From the NCBI GenBank assembly GCA_029258375.1, contig JARHZA010000001.1, positions 787,564 through 851,563 on the forward strand: a stretch of 64,000 nucleotides of DNA. Direction: 5' to 3'. Positions 45,496 to 54,641 of the stretch are shown here, piece after piece. The DNA comes from Eubacterium sp. GTDB lineage: Bacteria; Bacillota; Clostridia; Oscillospirales; Acutalibacteraceae. How positions within the stretch are numbered: the first letter of the stretch is position 1; each line of letters begins with the position of its first letter. The notes below the pieces were generated by a model, which ran no database searches, was not told the DNA's origin, and saw nothing but the letters and a program-made list of their open reading frames with translations. A program made the position numbers and the translations under genes.

Positions 45496-46569
45496 TTATT
45501 TGTAAATTCTTTCAATTCGTGGGTTTACCATAAGTGGAGATATGTCAACAGAAGCAATGTCACCACATTTAACATCAGAACCTGTAACATCAACAGCAGT
45601 GTGTGAAAGACCTATTCCACCGATAACGTGGTACATTCTGCCATTTATTCTAACGTACATTTGTTTTTTCTTTAAAAATTGTTTGAATACAGAAAGTACA
45701 TAGTGTAGGTCAATCAACTCTTTTTCTTTAGTTAGACCAAAACCGTCATAGTGACCAATTGGAACAACTGCTATCTTAGTTTCTCTTTTTGTTTTATAAG
45801 TTCCATTATATCCAACATAAAAACCTTTAGGAACAGTTTTCATATCAATAACTTCTGCTTCAAGACTGCCAAGTCTGTTTAGTTTTGTTTTTTGTTTTGT
45901 AATAACTCGTCCAGTAAAAGCAGAACCAATACGAACACTATCAAGGCAAACATCTTCAACATTAAGTAAAGCAGGGGAATTTGCACAGTGAACGGTGCCT
46001 GTATTATATCCTGCTTTTTTGATTTGATCTACCGCATCTTTAAATAATACAAGTTGCGCTTTTGTTAGCTGTTCATTTCTAAATGCACTTGAAAAATGTG
46101 TGTAAACACCAATAAATTCAAGATTTTCAGCTTTATAGCAGTCGACAGCACTTGTAATATCATTTAATAGAAAACCATATCTGCCCATACCAGTGTCAAT
46201 TTTAAGATGACATCTTGTCTTTACATTAAGTTCTTTAGATACTTCGTTCATAACTCTGCAAGATTCTGTTGAACCAATTGTTGCAATACAGCCGTTTTTA
46301 GCAATTATTTCAGCCTCTTCTTTTATGCAGGTTGAACGCATAACAAGAATATCTTCATCATCAAGTATTTCTTTCAAAACAGGAATGTCAGTAACTTCTG
46401 TAACTGCAAAAGTTTTTATTCCACATTTTTTTAATACAGTCGTAAATTCTTTTATTCCAAATCCGTAGCCGTTGCCTTTAACAACACCAATAATAGGCAC
46501 ACCAGCTTTTTCTTTAATTATTTCAATATTTTCAATTAGTTTTGATTTATCAATAATATATCTGCTCAT
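45496..46569 (-). CDS. alr: Alanine racemase family protein
   Basis: A 357-residue PLP-dependent fold-type III racemase. Lys31 in GVVKGNGYGFG carries the PLP; substrate/PLP contacts are in KIDTGMGRYGFL and VYTHFSSAF, and the C-terminal domain has VPIGHYDGFGL and SHTAVDVTG. The usual Alr pattern around the catalytic Tyr appears as YVGYNGTYKT. The length is standard. It makes D-Ala (possibly D-Ser) for the cell wall. It overlaps the femX-like gene by 4 bases, so racemase and bridge-building enzyme are coupled. Confidence 0.88.
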   Translation of the reverse strand: MSRYIIDKSKLIENIEIIKEKAGVPIIGVVKGNGYGFGIKEFTTVLKKCGIKTFAVTEVTDIPVLKEILDDEDILVMRSTCIKEEAEIIAKNGCIATIGSTESCRVMNEVSKELNVKTRCHLKIDTGMGRYGFLLNDITSAVDCYKAENLEFIGVYTHFSSAFRNEQLTKAQLVLFKDAVDQIKKAGYNTGTVHCANSPALLNVEDVCLDSVRIGSAFTGRVITKQKTKLNRLGSLEAEVIDMKTVPKGFYVGYNGTYKTKRETKIAVVPIGHYDGFGLTKEKELIDLHYVLSVFKQFLKKKQMYVRINGRMYHVIGGIGLSHTAVDVTGSDVKCGDIASVDISPLMVNPRIERIYK

Positions 46570-47603
46570 CTTATTTTCTTCTTTAAATCCATTGCAATGT
46601 TGTAAAGTTTGTATACTGGTTTGTTAATTACATAGTCGAATTCGCCAACAAATTCTTTCATATATCCACCAAAGCCGTGCTTGAAACGCCATAAACCATA
46701 GTGTGGATTTTCAGGATTTTGGCAGTCGCCACTAATTCCACCAAAGTCGTAAACTTGGCAACCACATTCCATACCCCATTTCATCATTGCCCATTGAAGT
46801 GCATAGTTAGGGTATACATTTCTGTGTGCGTTAGATGATGCACCGTATTGGTATTTCATAACATTTTTGCCCCACTTAATAGCAATGGTGCCGGCAATTG
46901 CTTGTCCTTTATAATAAGCCATATAAAGTCTTGCATCTTCACCCATACAGTTAAGAATTTTTTCAAAATACCATTTTGGTCTTGTTGAAAATCCATCTCG
47001 TTCGCCAGTTTCGCCCATAATGCGAACGAAGTCATCAAGAGCCTCGACTCCGCAAACTTTTACTTCAACACCTTTCTTAGGTGCTTTTCTAATACGTGTG
47101 CGGTAGTCAGACTTAAATGTTAACATAAGTTCATCTTCATTAAGACCGTTATAGTCAAAACAATAAACAAATCTTGGTTGAACATTTTCAAAGTCCATAC
47201 AACCAGGATTAAGTTCAAAAAATCCTTTTTCAATAAGGTGTTCTTTATATTCTTGGTTTTTTATTTCAATTTCTGGGTCAATTTTAATACAATATGCTTT
47301 GTATTCTTTTGCAAGGTCAAGAAGACCGTTAAATAAAGCATCAAAAGTTTCAAAGTCATTTTCGTCTGCAACAAATCCTCTGCAAGCATAGAAAAGTGAA
47401 TATTTAATAACTGGAATAGTTCTAATAAGAACAGCAGCAGAACCTTTAATTTTGCCACTATCATCTTTAAGCATAATTGCTTCCCATTTCCAAGCTGATT
47501 TTACTTTTGCCCATTTTGAAGAATGTTGAAAAAGTCCCTTTGGGTGGTCTTTTATAAATTGTTCGTATTCTTCAATGTTTTCTTTATTTACTCTTTCTAT
47601 CAT
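46566..47603 (-). CDS. FemX/FemAB-type lipid II aminoacyltransferase
   Basis: A 345-residue protein with two GNAT-like domains that adds an amino acid from aminoacyl-tRNA to the peptidoglycan stem peptide. It has HSSKWAKVKSAWKWEAI at the N-terminus and AHRNVYPNYALQWAMMKWG and YDFGGISGD in the second half. The family's coiled-coil arm is missing, as in FemX/MurM-like or UPF-type short members. Which amino acid is added cannot be told. ATG at 47603. Confidence 0.85.
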   Translation of the reverse strand: MIERVNKENIEEYEQFIKDHPKGLFQHSSKWAKVKSAWKWEAIMLKDDSGKIKGSAAVLIRTIPVIKYSLFYACRGFVADENDFETFDALFNGLLDLAKEYKAYCIKIDPEIEIKNQEYKEHLIEKGFFELNPGCMDFENVQPRFVYCFDYNGLNEDELMLTFKSDYRTRIRKAPKKGVEVKVCGVEALDDFVRIMGETGERDGFSTRPKWYFEKILNCMGEDARLYMAYYKGQAIAGTIAIKWGKNVMKYQYGASSNAHRNVYPNYALQWAMMKWGMECGCQVYDFGGISGDCQNPENPHYGLWRFKHGFGGYMKEFVGEFDYVINKPVYKLYNIAMDLKKKIR

Positions 47604-47675
47604 GACGGAGCCTCCGTAATTACTTAAAATACTAATATATATTATAGTATACCATAAATCTAATCTTTTTGTCTA
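47604..47675 (-). promoter_or_regulatory. Promoter and palindromic ribosome site of femX-alr
   Basis: On the minus strand TAGACA (complement of 47670-47675), 18-base spacer, TATACT (complement of 47646-47651). The ribosome site GGAGG lies inside a perfect palindrome: ACGGAG (47605-47610) and CTCCGT (47612-47617), which could mask it in mRNA. Confidence 0.5.
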
Positions 47676-47713
47676 TATCTTTATAACTGTATACGATTTC
47701 AAGTACGAAATGT

Positions 47714-47749
47714 ATTGTTTTATATAAACTATTAGTCAATATAAACAAT
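47714..47749. promoter_or_regulatory. Inverted repeat upstream of lacZ (candidate operator)
   Basis: ATTGTTTTATAT (47714-47725) and ATATAAACAAT (47739-47749) are an imperfect inverted repeat with a 13-base spacer, about 30 bases upstream of the lacZ -35. Confidence 0.3.
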
Positions 47750-47777
47750 AGATACGGTGTGTGTTCAACTTGATTTG

Positions 47778-47806
47778 TTGACTTTTGATTTAATATATAT
47801 TATTAT
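47778..47806 (+). promoter_or_regulatory. Promoter of lacZ
   Basis: TTGACT (47778-47783), 17-base spacer, TATTAT (47801-47806). Confidence 0.6.
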
Positions 47807-47842
47807 ATAGGTTATTACTATAAGATTAGGTGGGGCGAAATT

Positions 47843-50800
47843 ATGGAAAAGTATCGCTGGGAAAATCCAGACATTATCAAAATAAATAAAGAAGATGGTC
47901 ATGCAATTGCAATGCCATTTGATGATGTCGATAGCGCAATTTCAGAAAAAGAAAGTAAATATAAACAATCTCTTAATGGAATGTGGAAATTCTATTGGCA
48001 AAGAGGTCTTGAAAATCAACCACAAAATTTTGAAAGTGTTGATTTTAATGATAGTAGTTGGGACGAAATCAAAGTTCCTTCAGTATGGCAAACAGAAGGA
48101 TATTCTGTTCCATATTACTATGCAAGCACATTTCCAAAAGCTATAAGTAGAAATAAAAACAGTATTCCAAAAATTGATCACGATATGCAAGAAATTGGCT
48201 TTTATCGTCGTTCATTTACTGTTGATGAAAGTTGGAATGATAGAGAGATTTTCATTCACTTTGGTGCAGCAAAAGCTGCTCTTGAAGTTTATGTGAATGG
48301 CGAGTTTGTTGGTTATAGCCAAGGCTCAATGACTCCTCATGAATTTGATATTACAAAGTTTGTAAAATTAAATGAAGAAAACATTGTAACTGCAAAAGTA
48401 TTTAGATATTCAGATGGTACATATCTTGAGGATCAAGATATGTGGTGGCTTTGCGGCATTTATAGAGAAGTTTATCTTTTTGCAGAAAGTAAAGTTTGTC
48501 TTCGTGATTTTTATTTTAGAACAAAATTTGATGATTCATATAAAGATGCTAAAGCAGAACTTGATGTTTATATCAATAATTATAAAAATGAAAACAGCAA
48601 TGTTTCAGTGGAAGCTTATCTTCTTTCAAACACAGGTAAAAAAACTGCTCTCGGAGCAGTAGAAGAAACATTGTCTAATGATAAAACTACTATTCATATA
48701 GAAACAGATGTTAAAAATCCTAAAAAATGGTCAGCTGAACAGCCAAATCTTTATACTTTAGTTATGGAAGTTAAAGAAGAGGGCAAAACAGTTGTTGTTA
48801 AGTCATATCAAGTTGGCTTTAAACAAGTTGAAATTAAGGGCGAAAAAATTTACTTTAACGGTATGCCACTTATGGTTAGAGGCGTAAACCGTCACGATTT
48901 TGACGCTGATCACGGTTGGGCAGTACCTCGCCACAGATATACAGAAGATCTTGATATTATGAAACAAAATAATATCAACTCAATTCGTACTTCACACTAT
49001 CCTGATGATCCATATTTCTATGAAATGTGTAATAAATACGGCTTTTATGTAATGGATGAATGTGAAGTAGAAACTCATGGTGTAAGAAGAAAAGGTGTTC
49101 CTGGTAGCAACCCAATGTGGACAAAAGCTGTTGTAGATAGAATGGAACGTATGGTTCTTCGTGACAGAAATAATCCTTGTATCTTTATGTGGAGTCTTGG
49201 AAATGAAGCAGGCGACGGTGATAACTTTGCTAAAATGAAAGAAGCTGCTCTTAAACTTGATGATACACGCCAGTTCCATTATGAAGGTGACTTTGATTTA
49301 ACAAAAAGTGATGTTATTTCTCGTATGTATCCAACAGAGGATATAATGAAAAAACTTGGTAATAAAGAAGAAATTTCAATTACTTGGTTCGATAATATTG
49401 CAAACCAACTCGCAGCAGATAGCAAGCCTATAAAGCCTGAAATGTACGAGGGTAAGCCTATACTTCTTTGCGAATATGCTCATTCAATGGAAAATTCACT
49501 TGGTAACTTCCAAGAATATATGGATGACTTCGAAAAGTACGATAATATGTGTGGTGGATTCATTTGGGACTTTGTAGACCAAACAATCCATAAAGTTGAT
49601 GAAAATGGTAACGATTTATGGCTTTATGGCGATGATTTTGCAAAAGATGAGCCAAGAAAAACAATAGATATACCAAACACAACTGCACTTGCAGGTTCAA
49701 ACACATATTTCTGCGCAAATGGTATTATTGCGGCAGATAGAACTGTTCATCCACAAATTCACGAAGTTAAAAAAGTATATTCTGAAATAAAAACAGAAGC
49801 AGTTGATGTTCAAACAGGTACATTTAAAGTTAAAAATAAATTCTTGTTTACAGATTTATCTGCTTATTCTTGTAAATGGAGTATTGAGGCAGAGGGTGAA
49901 AATATTGCTTCAGGCACAATCAAAAAAGTAGAATGTGCACCACTTTCTGAAACATATATTACAATTCCTTATGATTATACAACTTTACCTAAAGATAAAG
50001 AAGTTGTTCTTACAGTTTCATTCTTTACAAAGAAAAAATCATTAGGCTTAAAATCAAATTATGAAATCGCTTGGGATCAGTTTATCTTAAATCCAATGAT
50101 TCAGCCTGTTATCCCAGAATCAAATGGAGATTTAACTTATGTAGCAGAAGGAAACACTGTCTTAGTTTCTGGTGATAATTTCTCTGTTAAAATTAACAAT
50201 GGTAGAGTTACAAGCTGGAAAATAGATGGCAAAGAAAACATTAAAGCTCCTCTTGAACCATATTATTTTAGAGCATTGACAGATAATGATATTGACTTCT
50301 TAAACTTCGTTCCTTTCCTTATTCCATTACATCCTTACTATATGTGGGAAAAGGCAAGTCATGCAGCAAAAGCAGTTAAAACAATTGTTAAAGCTGGCGA
50401 AGATAATTGCGTTGAAATTTATGTAGCTTGGAATACTCCAAACCTTAAAAATTCTGTTTCTACATATAGAATTTACCCAGATAATCGTTTGTATGTTTAC
50501 CACAGTGCTATACCAAAAGCAAATATGGTTAAATTTGGCTCACGTGTAACATTTGACGGAAAAATGGAATATGTTACATGGTACGGTAAAGGTCCACACG
50601 CAACTTATTGTGACCGTAAAACAGGTGCAAAAATTGGTAAGTATTCTTCAACAGTTACTGAACTTGAACACAAGTATATGCGCCCACAAGAAAATTCAAA
50701 CCGTGCTGATGTTCGTTACTTTACAATTACTGATAAAGAAGGCAATGGATTTAAAGTAAGTTCATATTTTGATGAACCACTTAACTTTAGTGCACATCAT

Positions 50801-51010
50801 TATACTATTGAAGATCTTGCTAAAACAAAGCATACTTATGAAATTCCATATAATGAAAATATCACAGCACTTAATATAGACCATCTTCTTTGTGGTGTAG
50901 GTGGAGACTTACCTGGCGAAGCTTTTGTACGTGATCCTTATGTTATGAAAAAGGGTGTTAAACAAAGTTATAGCTATGTAATAGAGCCTGTAAAAGCACA
51001 AAATAAATAA
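47843..51010 (+). CDS. lacZ: Beta-galactosidase, GH2 (LacZ type)
   Basis: A 1055-residue cytoplasmic enzyme with the five-domain LacZ layout. Sugar-binding domain with VPSVWQTEGY and VYVNGEFVGYSQGSMTPHEFD; TIM barrel with VRGVNRHDFDADHG, the acid/base Glu455 in WSLGNEAGDG and the nucleophile Glu544 in LLCEYAHSMENSLGN; C-terminal small-chain domain with WYGKGPHATYCDRKTGA. It hydrolyses lactose and terminal beta-galactosides. No signal peptide and no adjacent permease; comEC follows after only 13 bases, an odd partner. Confidence 0.96.
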   Translation: MEKYRWENPDIIKINKEDGHAIAMPFDDVDSAISEKESKYKQSLNGMWKFYWQRGLENQPQNFESVDFNDSSWDEIKVPSVWQTEGYSVPYYYASTFPKAISRNKNSIPKIDHDMQEIGFYRRSFTVDESWNDREIFIHFGAAKAALEVYVNGEFVGYSQGSMTPHEFDITKFVKLNEENIVTAKVFRYSDGTYLEDQDMWWLCGIYREVYLFAESKVCLRDFYFRTKFDDSYKDAKAELDVYINNYKNENSNVSVEAYLLSNTGKKTALGAVEETLSNDKTTIHIETDVKNPKKWSAEQPNLYTLVMEVKEEGKTVVVKSYQVGFKQVEIKGEKIYFNGMPLMVRGVNRHDFDADHGWAVPRHRYTEDLDIMKQNNINSIRTSHYPDDPYFYEMCNKYGFYVMDECEVETHGVRRKGVPGSNPMWTKAVVDRMERMVLRDRNNPCIFMWSLGNEAGDGDNFAKMKEAALKLDDTRQFHYEGDFDLTKSDVISRMYPTEDIMKKLGNKEEISITWFDNIANQLAADSKPIKPEMYEGKPILLCEYAHSMENSLGNFQEYMDDFEKYDNMCGGFIWDFVDQTIHKVDENGNDLWLYGDDFAKDEPRKTIDIPNTTALAGSNTYFCANGIIAADRTVHPQIHEVKKVYSEIKTEAVDVQTGTFKVKNKFLFTDLSAYSCKWSIEAEGENIASGTIKKVECAPLSETYITIPYDYTTLPKDKEVVLTVSFFTKKKSLGLKSNYEIAWDQFILNPMIQPVIPESNGDLTYVAEGNTVLVSGDNFSVKINNGRVTSWKIDGKENIKAPLEPYYFRALTDNDIDFLNFVPFLIPLHPYYMWEKASHAAKAVKTIVKAGEDNCVEIYVAWNTPNLKNSVSTYRIYPDNRLYVYHSAIPKANMVKFGSRVTFDGKMEYVTWYGKGPHATYCDRKTGAKIGKYSSTVTELEHKYMRPQENSNRADVRYFTITDKEGNGFKVSSYFDEPLNFSAHHYTIEDLAKTKHTYEIPYNENITALNIDHLLCGVGGDLPGEAFVRDPYVMKKGVKQSYSYVIEPVKAQNK

Positions 51011-51023
51011 TAAGGAGTAGTAA

Positions 51024-53033
51024 ATGAAAAGAGTATTTGCACATATCGGTTTTTCTTTTGCACTTACTCTTGTTATACTCAATTTGATTTCAATAAAAGG
51101 GGTACTTGTAGTCTTTATGACTGCAAGTGCTCTTTTTGTTGTTCCTTTACTAATAAATAAAACAAGAAAAGCTGTTGCTATTCCTCTGTGTCTTTTTAGT
51201 GCTGTTCTTGCTTGTTTACTTTTTTATTCAACTTATTATGCGAATTTTTTGCCACAAATATCATTAGATAGTAAAGTTGCTGAAACAGAATTTTATGTAG
51301 TAGAATTAGAAGAACAAAATGAATACGGCTATAAATATACTGTTAAAACAAAATCAATTGATATTGCTGGAGCACCACAGAATATTAAGCTCAGTTTAAA
51401 ATCTAAAGATAAAATTCCTGCTGATTATTACCAAGTTGTTAAAGGAGAACTTGAGTTTAATAAGATTAGTGATAGTGGCTTTCAATCTTATGGAAGTTTT
51501 GGCGAAAACGTATTTTTAAAAGCAAAAACATTAAAATATGCCGTGACTGATAATTTTATTAAAAGTCCAAATAAATATATTCTTGATTTAAGGGTTAAGA
51601 TAAAAAATTTATTTTATAATGAACTTCCAAACGATAATGCATCTTTATCACTTGCTCTTGTAACAGGCGATAAAAGGGAAATTAGTTCTCAAATTAAGAA
51701 TGATTTTAAATCAAGTGGCGCATCGCATTTAATGGCGGTTTCAGGACTTCATTTAACTGTTGTAGCAGGCTCTTTGTATTTTTTACTTAAAAAACTTCGT
51801 TTGCCTGAATTTCCAAGAGTTATTATTTCATTGTTTGTAGTTGCTTTTTATGTTGCACTTTCAGGCTTTTCAAAGTCTATAATTAGAGCAGCAATTATGA
51901 TGTTTGTGTTCTTAATTGGCAAGTTGTTTAAAGAAAAAAGCGATTTGTTAAACTCTCTTGGTTTTGCAACTTTTTTAATATGTTTTAATCCTTATGCAGT
52001 AACAGATGCAGGCACAATGTTAACTGTTACAGCAGTTTTAGGGCTTGCAACAATTAACAATGAAATAATTAAATTGTATTCACCAAAAAATAAGATTTTG
52101 TCGTATTGCTATAAAGTTATAGTTGCGTCTTTTTCAATTTTTGTAACTACATTTCCAGTTATGTACATTTCATTTGGAACTGTTAGTTTAATAGGAATAT
52201 TTATAAATATAATTTTTATTCCGATAGCACAAATTTCACTTGTTTCTTCACTTTTAATGGTTTTATTTCAGTTTATTAAGCCATTGCTATTTTGTTTTGC
52301 ATTTTTATCTAAAATTTCTACAGATATTCTGATTTTAATTACAAATTATTGCGCAAAAATTTCTTTTGCTACTGCAAATATAAATTCGGTAACCGTTGGT
52401 TTATTGATTAGTGCAATATTTTTGATTTTTGGTGTTTCTTTTATGATAAAAAAGAAAAATACTCTTAAAATTTCTTCAGTAATTGCAATTGTTTTGTCTT
52501 TTATAATTCTTGTTTCGTCTTATTTTATTAACTATAACAATGTATATGTAAGAGAAATTGACGGTTATAATAGTAAAGCAGTTATTGTTTACGATAAAGA
52601 TAATGCAGTTGTTATAGGAGTTTCAGATTCAAAACAATATTATGTTGTTAGTGGCTTAGTTGAAAATAAAAAACTAAATATTTCAATGATTATTGATACA
52701 AGTGATAGCAAATATTCGAAGAAAATTGCAGAAAATTACAGTATTGATAATTACGTTTTAAACAAGAAAAACAAAAGCATTGACGAAGTTAAATGTAGCA
52801 ATATTGTTTTATTAAATGATTTTGATGTTGATTTGTGGGATACACTTAATGTAAAATACATTAGTAATGAATACGAAACAGAAGTAACATTAAAAATTTA
52901 TGATTCAAATTTTTATTACAAGTTTAATAATAAATACAACTATAACAATAACTTTTACAACGATTCAGATGTTGTTTATACATTTAATAGATATGGATTT
53001 TCAGATTGGAGGGTTAATCAATGGCAAAAATAG
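51024..53033 (+). CDS. comEC: ComEC/Rec2-family DNA uptake channel protein
   Basis: A 669-residue protein with an N-terminal OB-like extracellular domain (residues about 75-180) between hydrophobic segments and a competence domain with about nine membrane helices. The hallmark SSGASHLMAVSGLHLTVVAG is present, followed by KSIIRAAIMM. The C-terminal region (about residues 495-669) has beta-strand character but lacks the HxHxDH motif of the metallo-beta-lactamase domain seen in full-length ComEC, so it is a degenerate or replaced nuclease-like domain. It overlaps holA by 13 bases, the usual clostridial order. Confidence 0.88.
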   Translation: MKRVFAHIGFSFALTLVILNLISIKGVLVVFMTASALFVVPLLINKTRKAVAIPLCLFSAVLACLLFYSTYYANFLPQISLDSKVAETEFYVVELEEQNEYGYKYTVKTKSIDIAGAPQNIKLSLKSKDKIPADYYQVVKGELEFNKISDSGFQSYGSFGENVFLKAKTLKYAVTDNFIKSPNKYILDLRVKIKNLFYNELPNDNASLSLALVTGDKREISSQIKNDFKSSGASHLMAVSGLHLTVVAGSLYFLLKKLRLPEFPRVIISLFVVAFYVALSGFSKSIIRAAIMMFVFLIGKLFKEKSDLLNSLGFATFLICFNPYAVTDAGTMLTVTAVLGLATINNEIIKLYSPKNKILSYCYKVIVASFSIFVTTFPVMYISFGTVSLIGIFINIIFIPIAQISLVSSLLMVLFQFIKPLLFCFAFLSKISTDILILITNYCAKISFATANINSVTVGLLISAIFLIFGVSFMIKKKNTLKISSVIAIVLSFIILVSSYFINYNNVYVREIDGYNSKAVIVYDKDNAVVIGVSDSKQYYVVSGLVENKKLNISMIIDTSDSKYSKKIAENYSIDNYVLNKKNKSIDEVKCSNIVLLNDFDVDLWDTLNVKYISNEYETEVTLKIYDSNFYYKFNNKYNYNNNFYNDSDVVYTFNRYGFSDWRVNQWQK

Positions 53034-54070
53034 GAGAACAAGAAATAAAAAATCAAATTAAGCAAAAAGAGTTTTCAAATGCTTACTTGATTTATGGCGA
53101 AGAAAGTTATCTAAAAGAGTTTTATGTAAACCAGTTGAAAAAGAAGATTGTTGACCCAACTTTTGAAGATTTTAATTTCCATTCTTATGAAGGTAAAGAT
53201 GTTGCATTAAACGATATTTTAAAAGATGCAGAAATGCTTCCAATGATGAGCGAATACAATTTTGTTCTTGTTCACGATTATCCACTTGATAAAAGTGCGT
53301 CAGATTGCGATAGTTTAAAAGAATTTTTAAAAGATGTTCCAGAAACAACTATAATTGTTTTTTGGTACGATTCAATAGTTGTTGACGTTAAAAAGAATAG
53401 TAAGTGGAAGTCGATTGATACTGCGTTTGCAAAAGCAGGATCTTCTGTTAATCTTGAAAAAAGAACAGAAAGCGAACTTGTTAAATTGCTTGTTAGTGGC
53501 TGTAAAAAAAGAGGTACGGTTTTATCAAATGATAATGCTCGTTATCTTATTTCAATTTCAGGTAACGATATAAAAACATTGTTAAACGAAACAGAAAAAT
53601 TATCTTCTTATGTCAAAGATGGCGAAATAACAAAAGATATTATAAATAGACTTGCAGTTAAATGCCTTCAAGCAAAGGTATATGACCTTTCAAAAGCAAT
53701 AGTAAAAGGTAATTATGACCTTGCATATTCAGTGCTTGACACTCTTTTTGCTATGAAAGAAGAACCTATTTCTATTCTTGCAGTTATATCAAATTGCTAC
53801 ATTGATATGTATAGAACAAAGTGCGCAAAAATAGCAGGTTTTCCTCCAGAAGATGTTGGAAAATATTATAACTATAAGGGCAGGGAATTTGCTTTAAGAA
53901 ATGCAATTCGTGATTGTGCAAATTTATCAATAAATCAGTTAAGAGATTCACTTGATGTTTTAATGCAGGCAGATAATAGTTTAAAAAGCACTGGTGTTGA
54001 TAAAAAACTTGTATTAGAAGAAACTATGGTTAAACTACTTCTAATTTCTAAAGAGGTAAAATATGATTAA
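53021..54070 (+). CDS. holA: DNA polymerase III delta subunit
   Basis: A 349-residue clamp-loader subunit that opens the sliding clamp. N-terminal YLIYGEESYLKEFYVNQL, then an AAA+-like core without Walker motifs and a C-terminal helical collar. Typical length. Shares 13 bases with comEC and 8 with rnmV. Confidence 0.92.
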   Translation: MAKIGEQEIKNQIKQKEFSNAYLIYGEESYLKEFYVNQLKKKIVDPTFEDFNFHSYEGKDVALNDILKDAEMLPMMSEYNFVLVHDYPLDKSASDCDSLKEFLKDVPETTIIVFWYDSIVVDVKKNSKWKSIDTAFAKAGSSVNLEKRTESELVKLLVSGCKKRGTVLSNDNARYLISISGNDIKTLLNETEKLSSYVKDGEITKDIINRLAVKCLQAKVYDLSKAIVKGNYDLAYSVLDTLFAMKEEPISILAVISNCYIDMYRTKCAKIAGFPPEDVGKYYNYKGREFALRNAIRDCANLSINQLRDSLDVLMQADNSLKSTGVDKKLVLEETMVKLLLISKEVKYD

Positions 54071-54641
54071 AATTGAACAAGCAGTTATTGTTGAAGGAAA
54101 GTATGATAAAATTAAGCTTTCAAATATACTTGATGCAGTTATAATTGAAACAAATGGATTTCAAATTTATAAAGACAAGCAAAGAAAAGATTTCATAAGA
54201 AAACTTGCGAAAGAACGTGGAATCATAATTATTACCGATTCAGATCATTCAGGTTTTCAAATAAGAAATTATATATCTTTAGGTATACCTAAAGATAAAA
54301 TTACCCATATTTATATTCCTGATGTTTTTGGCAAAGAAAAACGTAAATTAGAGCCGTCTAAAGAGGGTAAACTTGGTGTTGAGGGAATAGATGATAAAAT
54401 TCTTATTAAACTTTTTGAAAATGCAAATATAGGATATAAACAAGAAGAAAATAGAGAACTAATAACAAACTATGACCTTTTTGAAGCAGGCATTTCAGGT
54501 GGCCCTAATTCAAAAGCAAAGAAAAAGAAACTCTTGAAAAAAATGAATCTTCCAGAGTTTCTCTCAACTAATTCTTTATTAAGTTATCTAAATTCCTCAA
54601 TGACCAAAGAGGAATTTCAAAATTACATAATGACTATTTGA
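54063..54641 (+). CDS. rnmV: Ribonuclease M5
   Basis: A 192-residue Toprim nuclease that matures the 5S rRNA ends. VIVEGKYDKIKL carries the first Glu and ITDSDHSGFQIRNY the DxD pair. The C-terminal DUF4093 domain ends in SSMTKEEFQNYIM. In Firmicutes it often precedes ksgA; here the convergent tmcAL follows instead and overlaps it by 19 bases. Confidence 0.94.
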   Translation: MIKIEQAVIVEGKYDKIKLSNILDAVIIETNGFQIYKDKQRKDFIRKLAKERGIIIITDSDHSGFQIRNYISLGIPKDKITHIYIPDVFGKEKRKLEPSKEGKLGVEGIDDKILIKLFENANIGYKQEENRELITNYDLFEAGISGGPNSKAKKKKLLKKMNLPEFLSTNSLLSYLNSSMTKEEFQNYIMTI

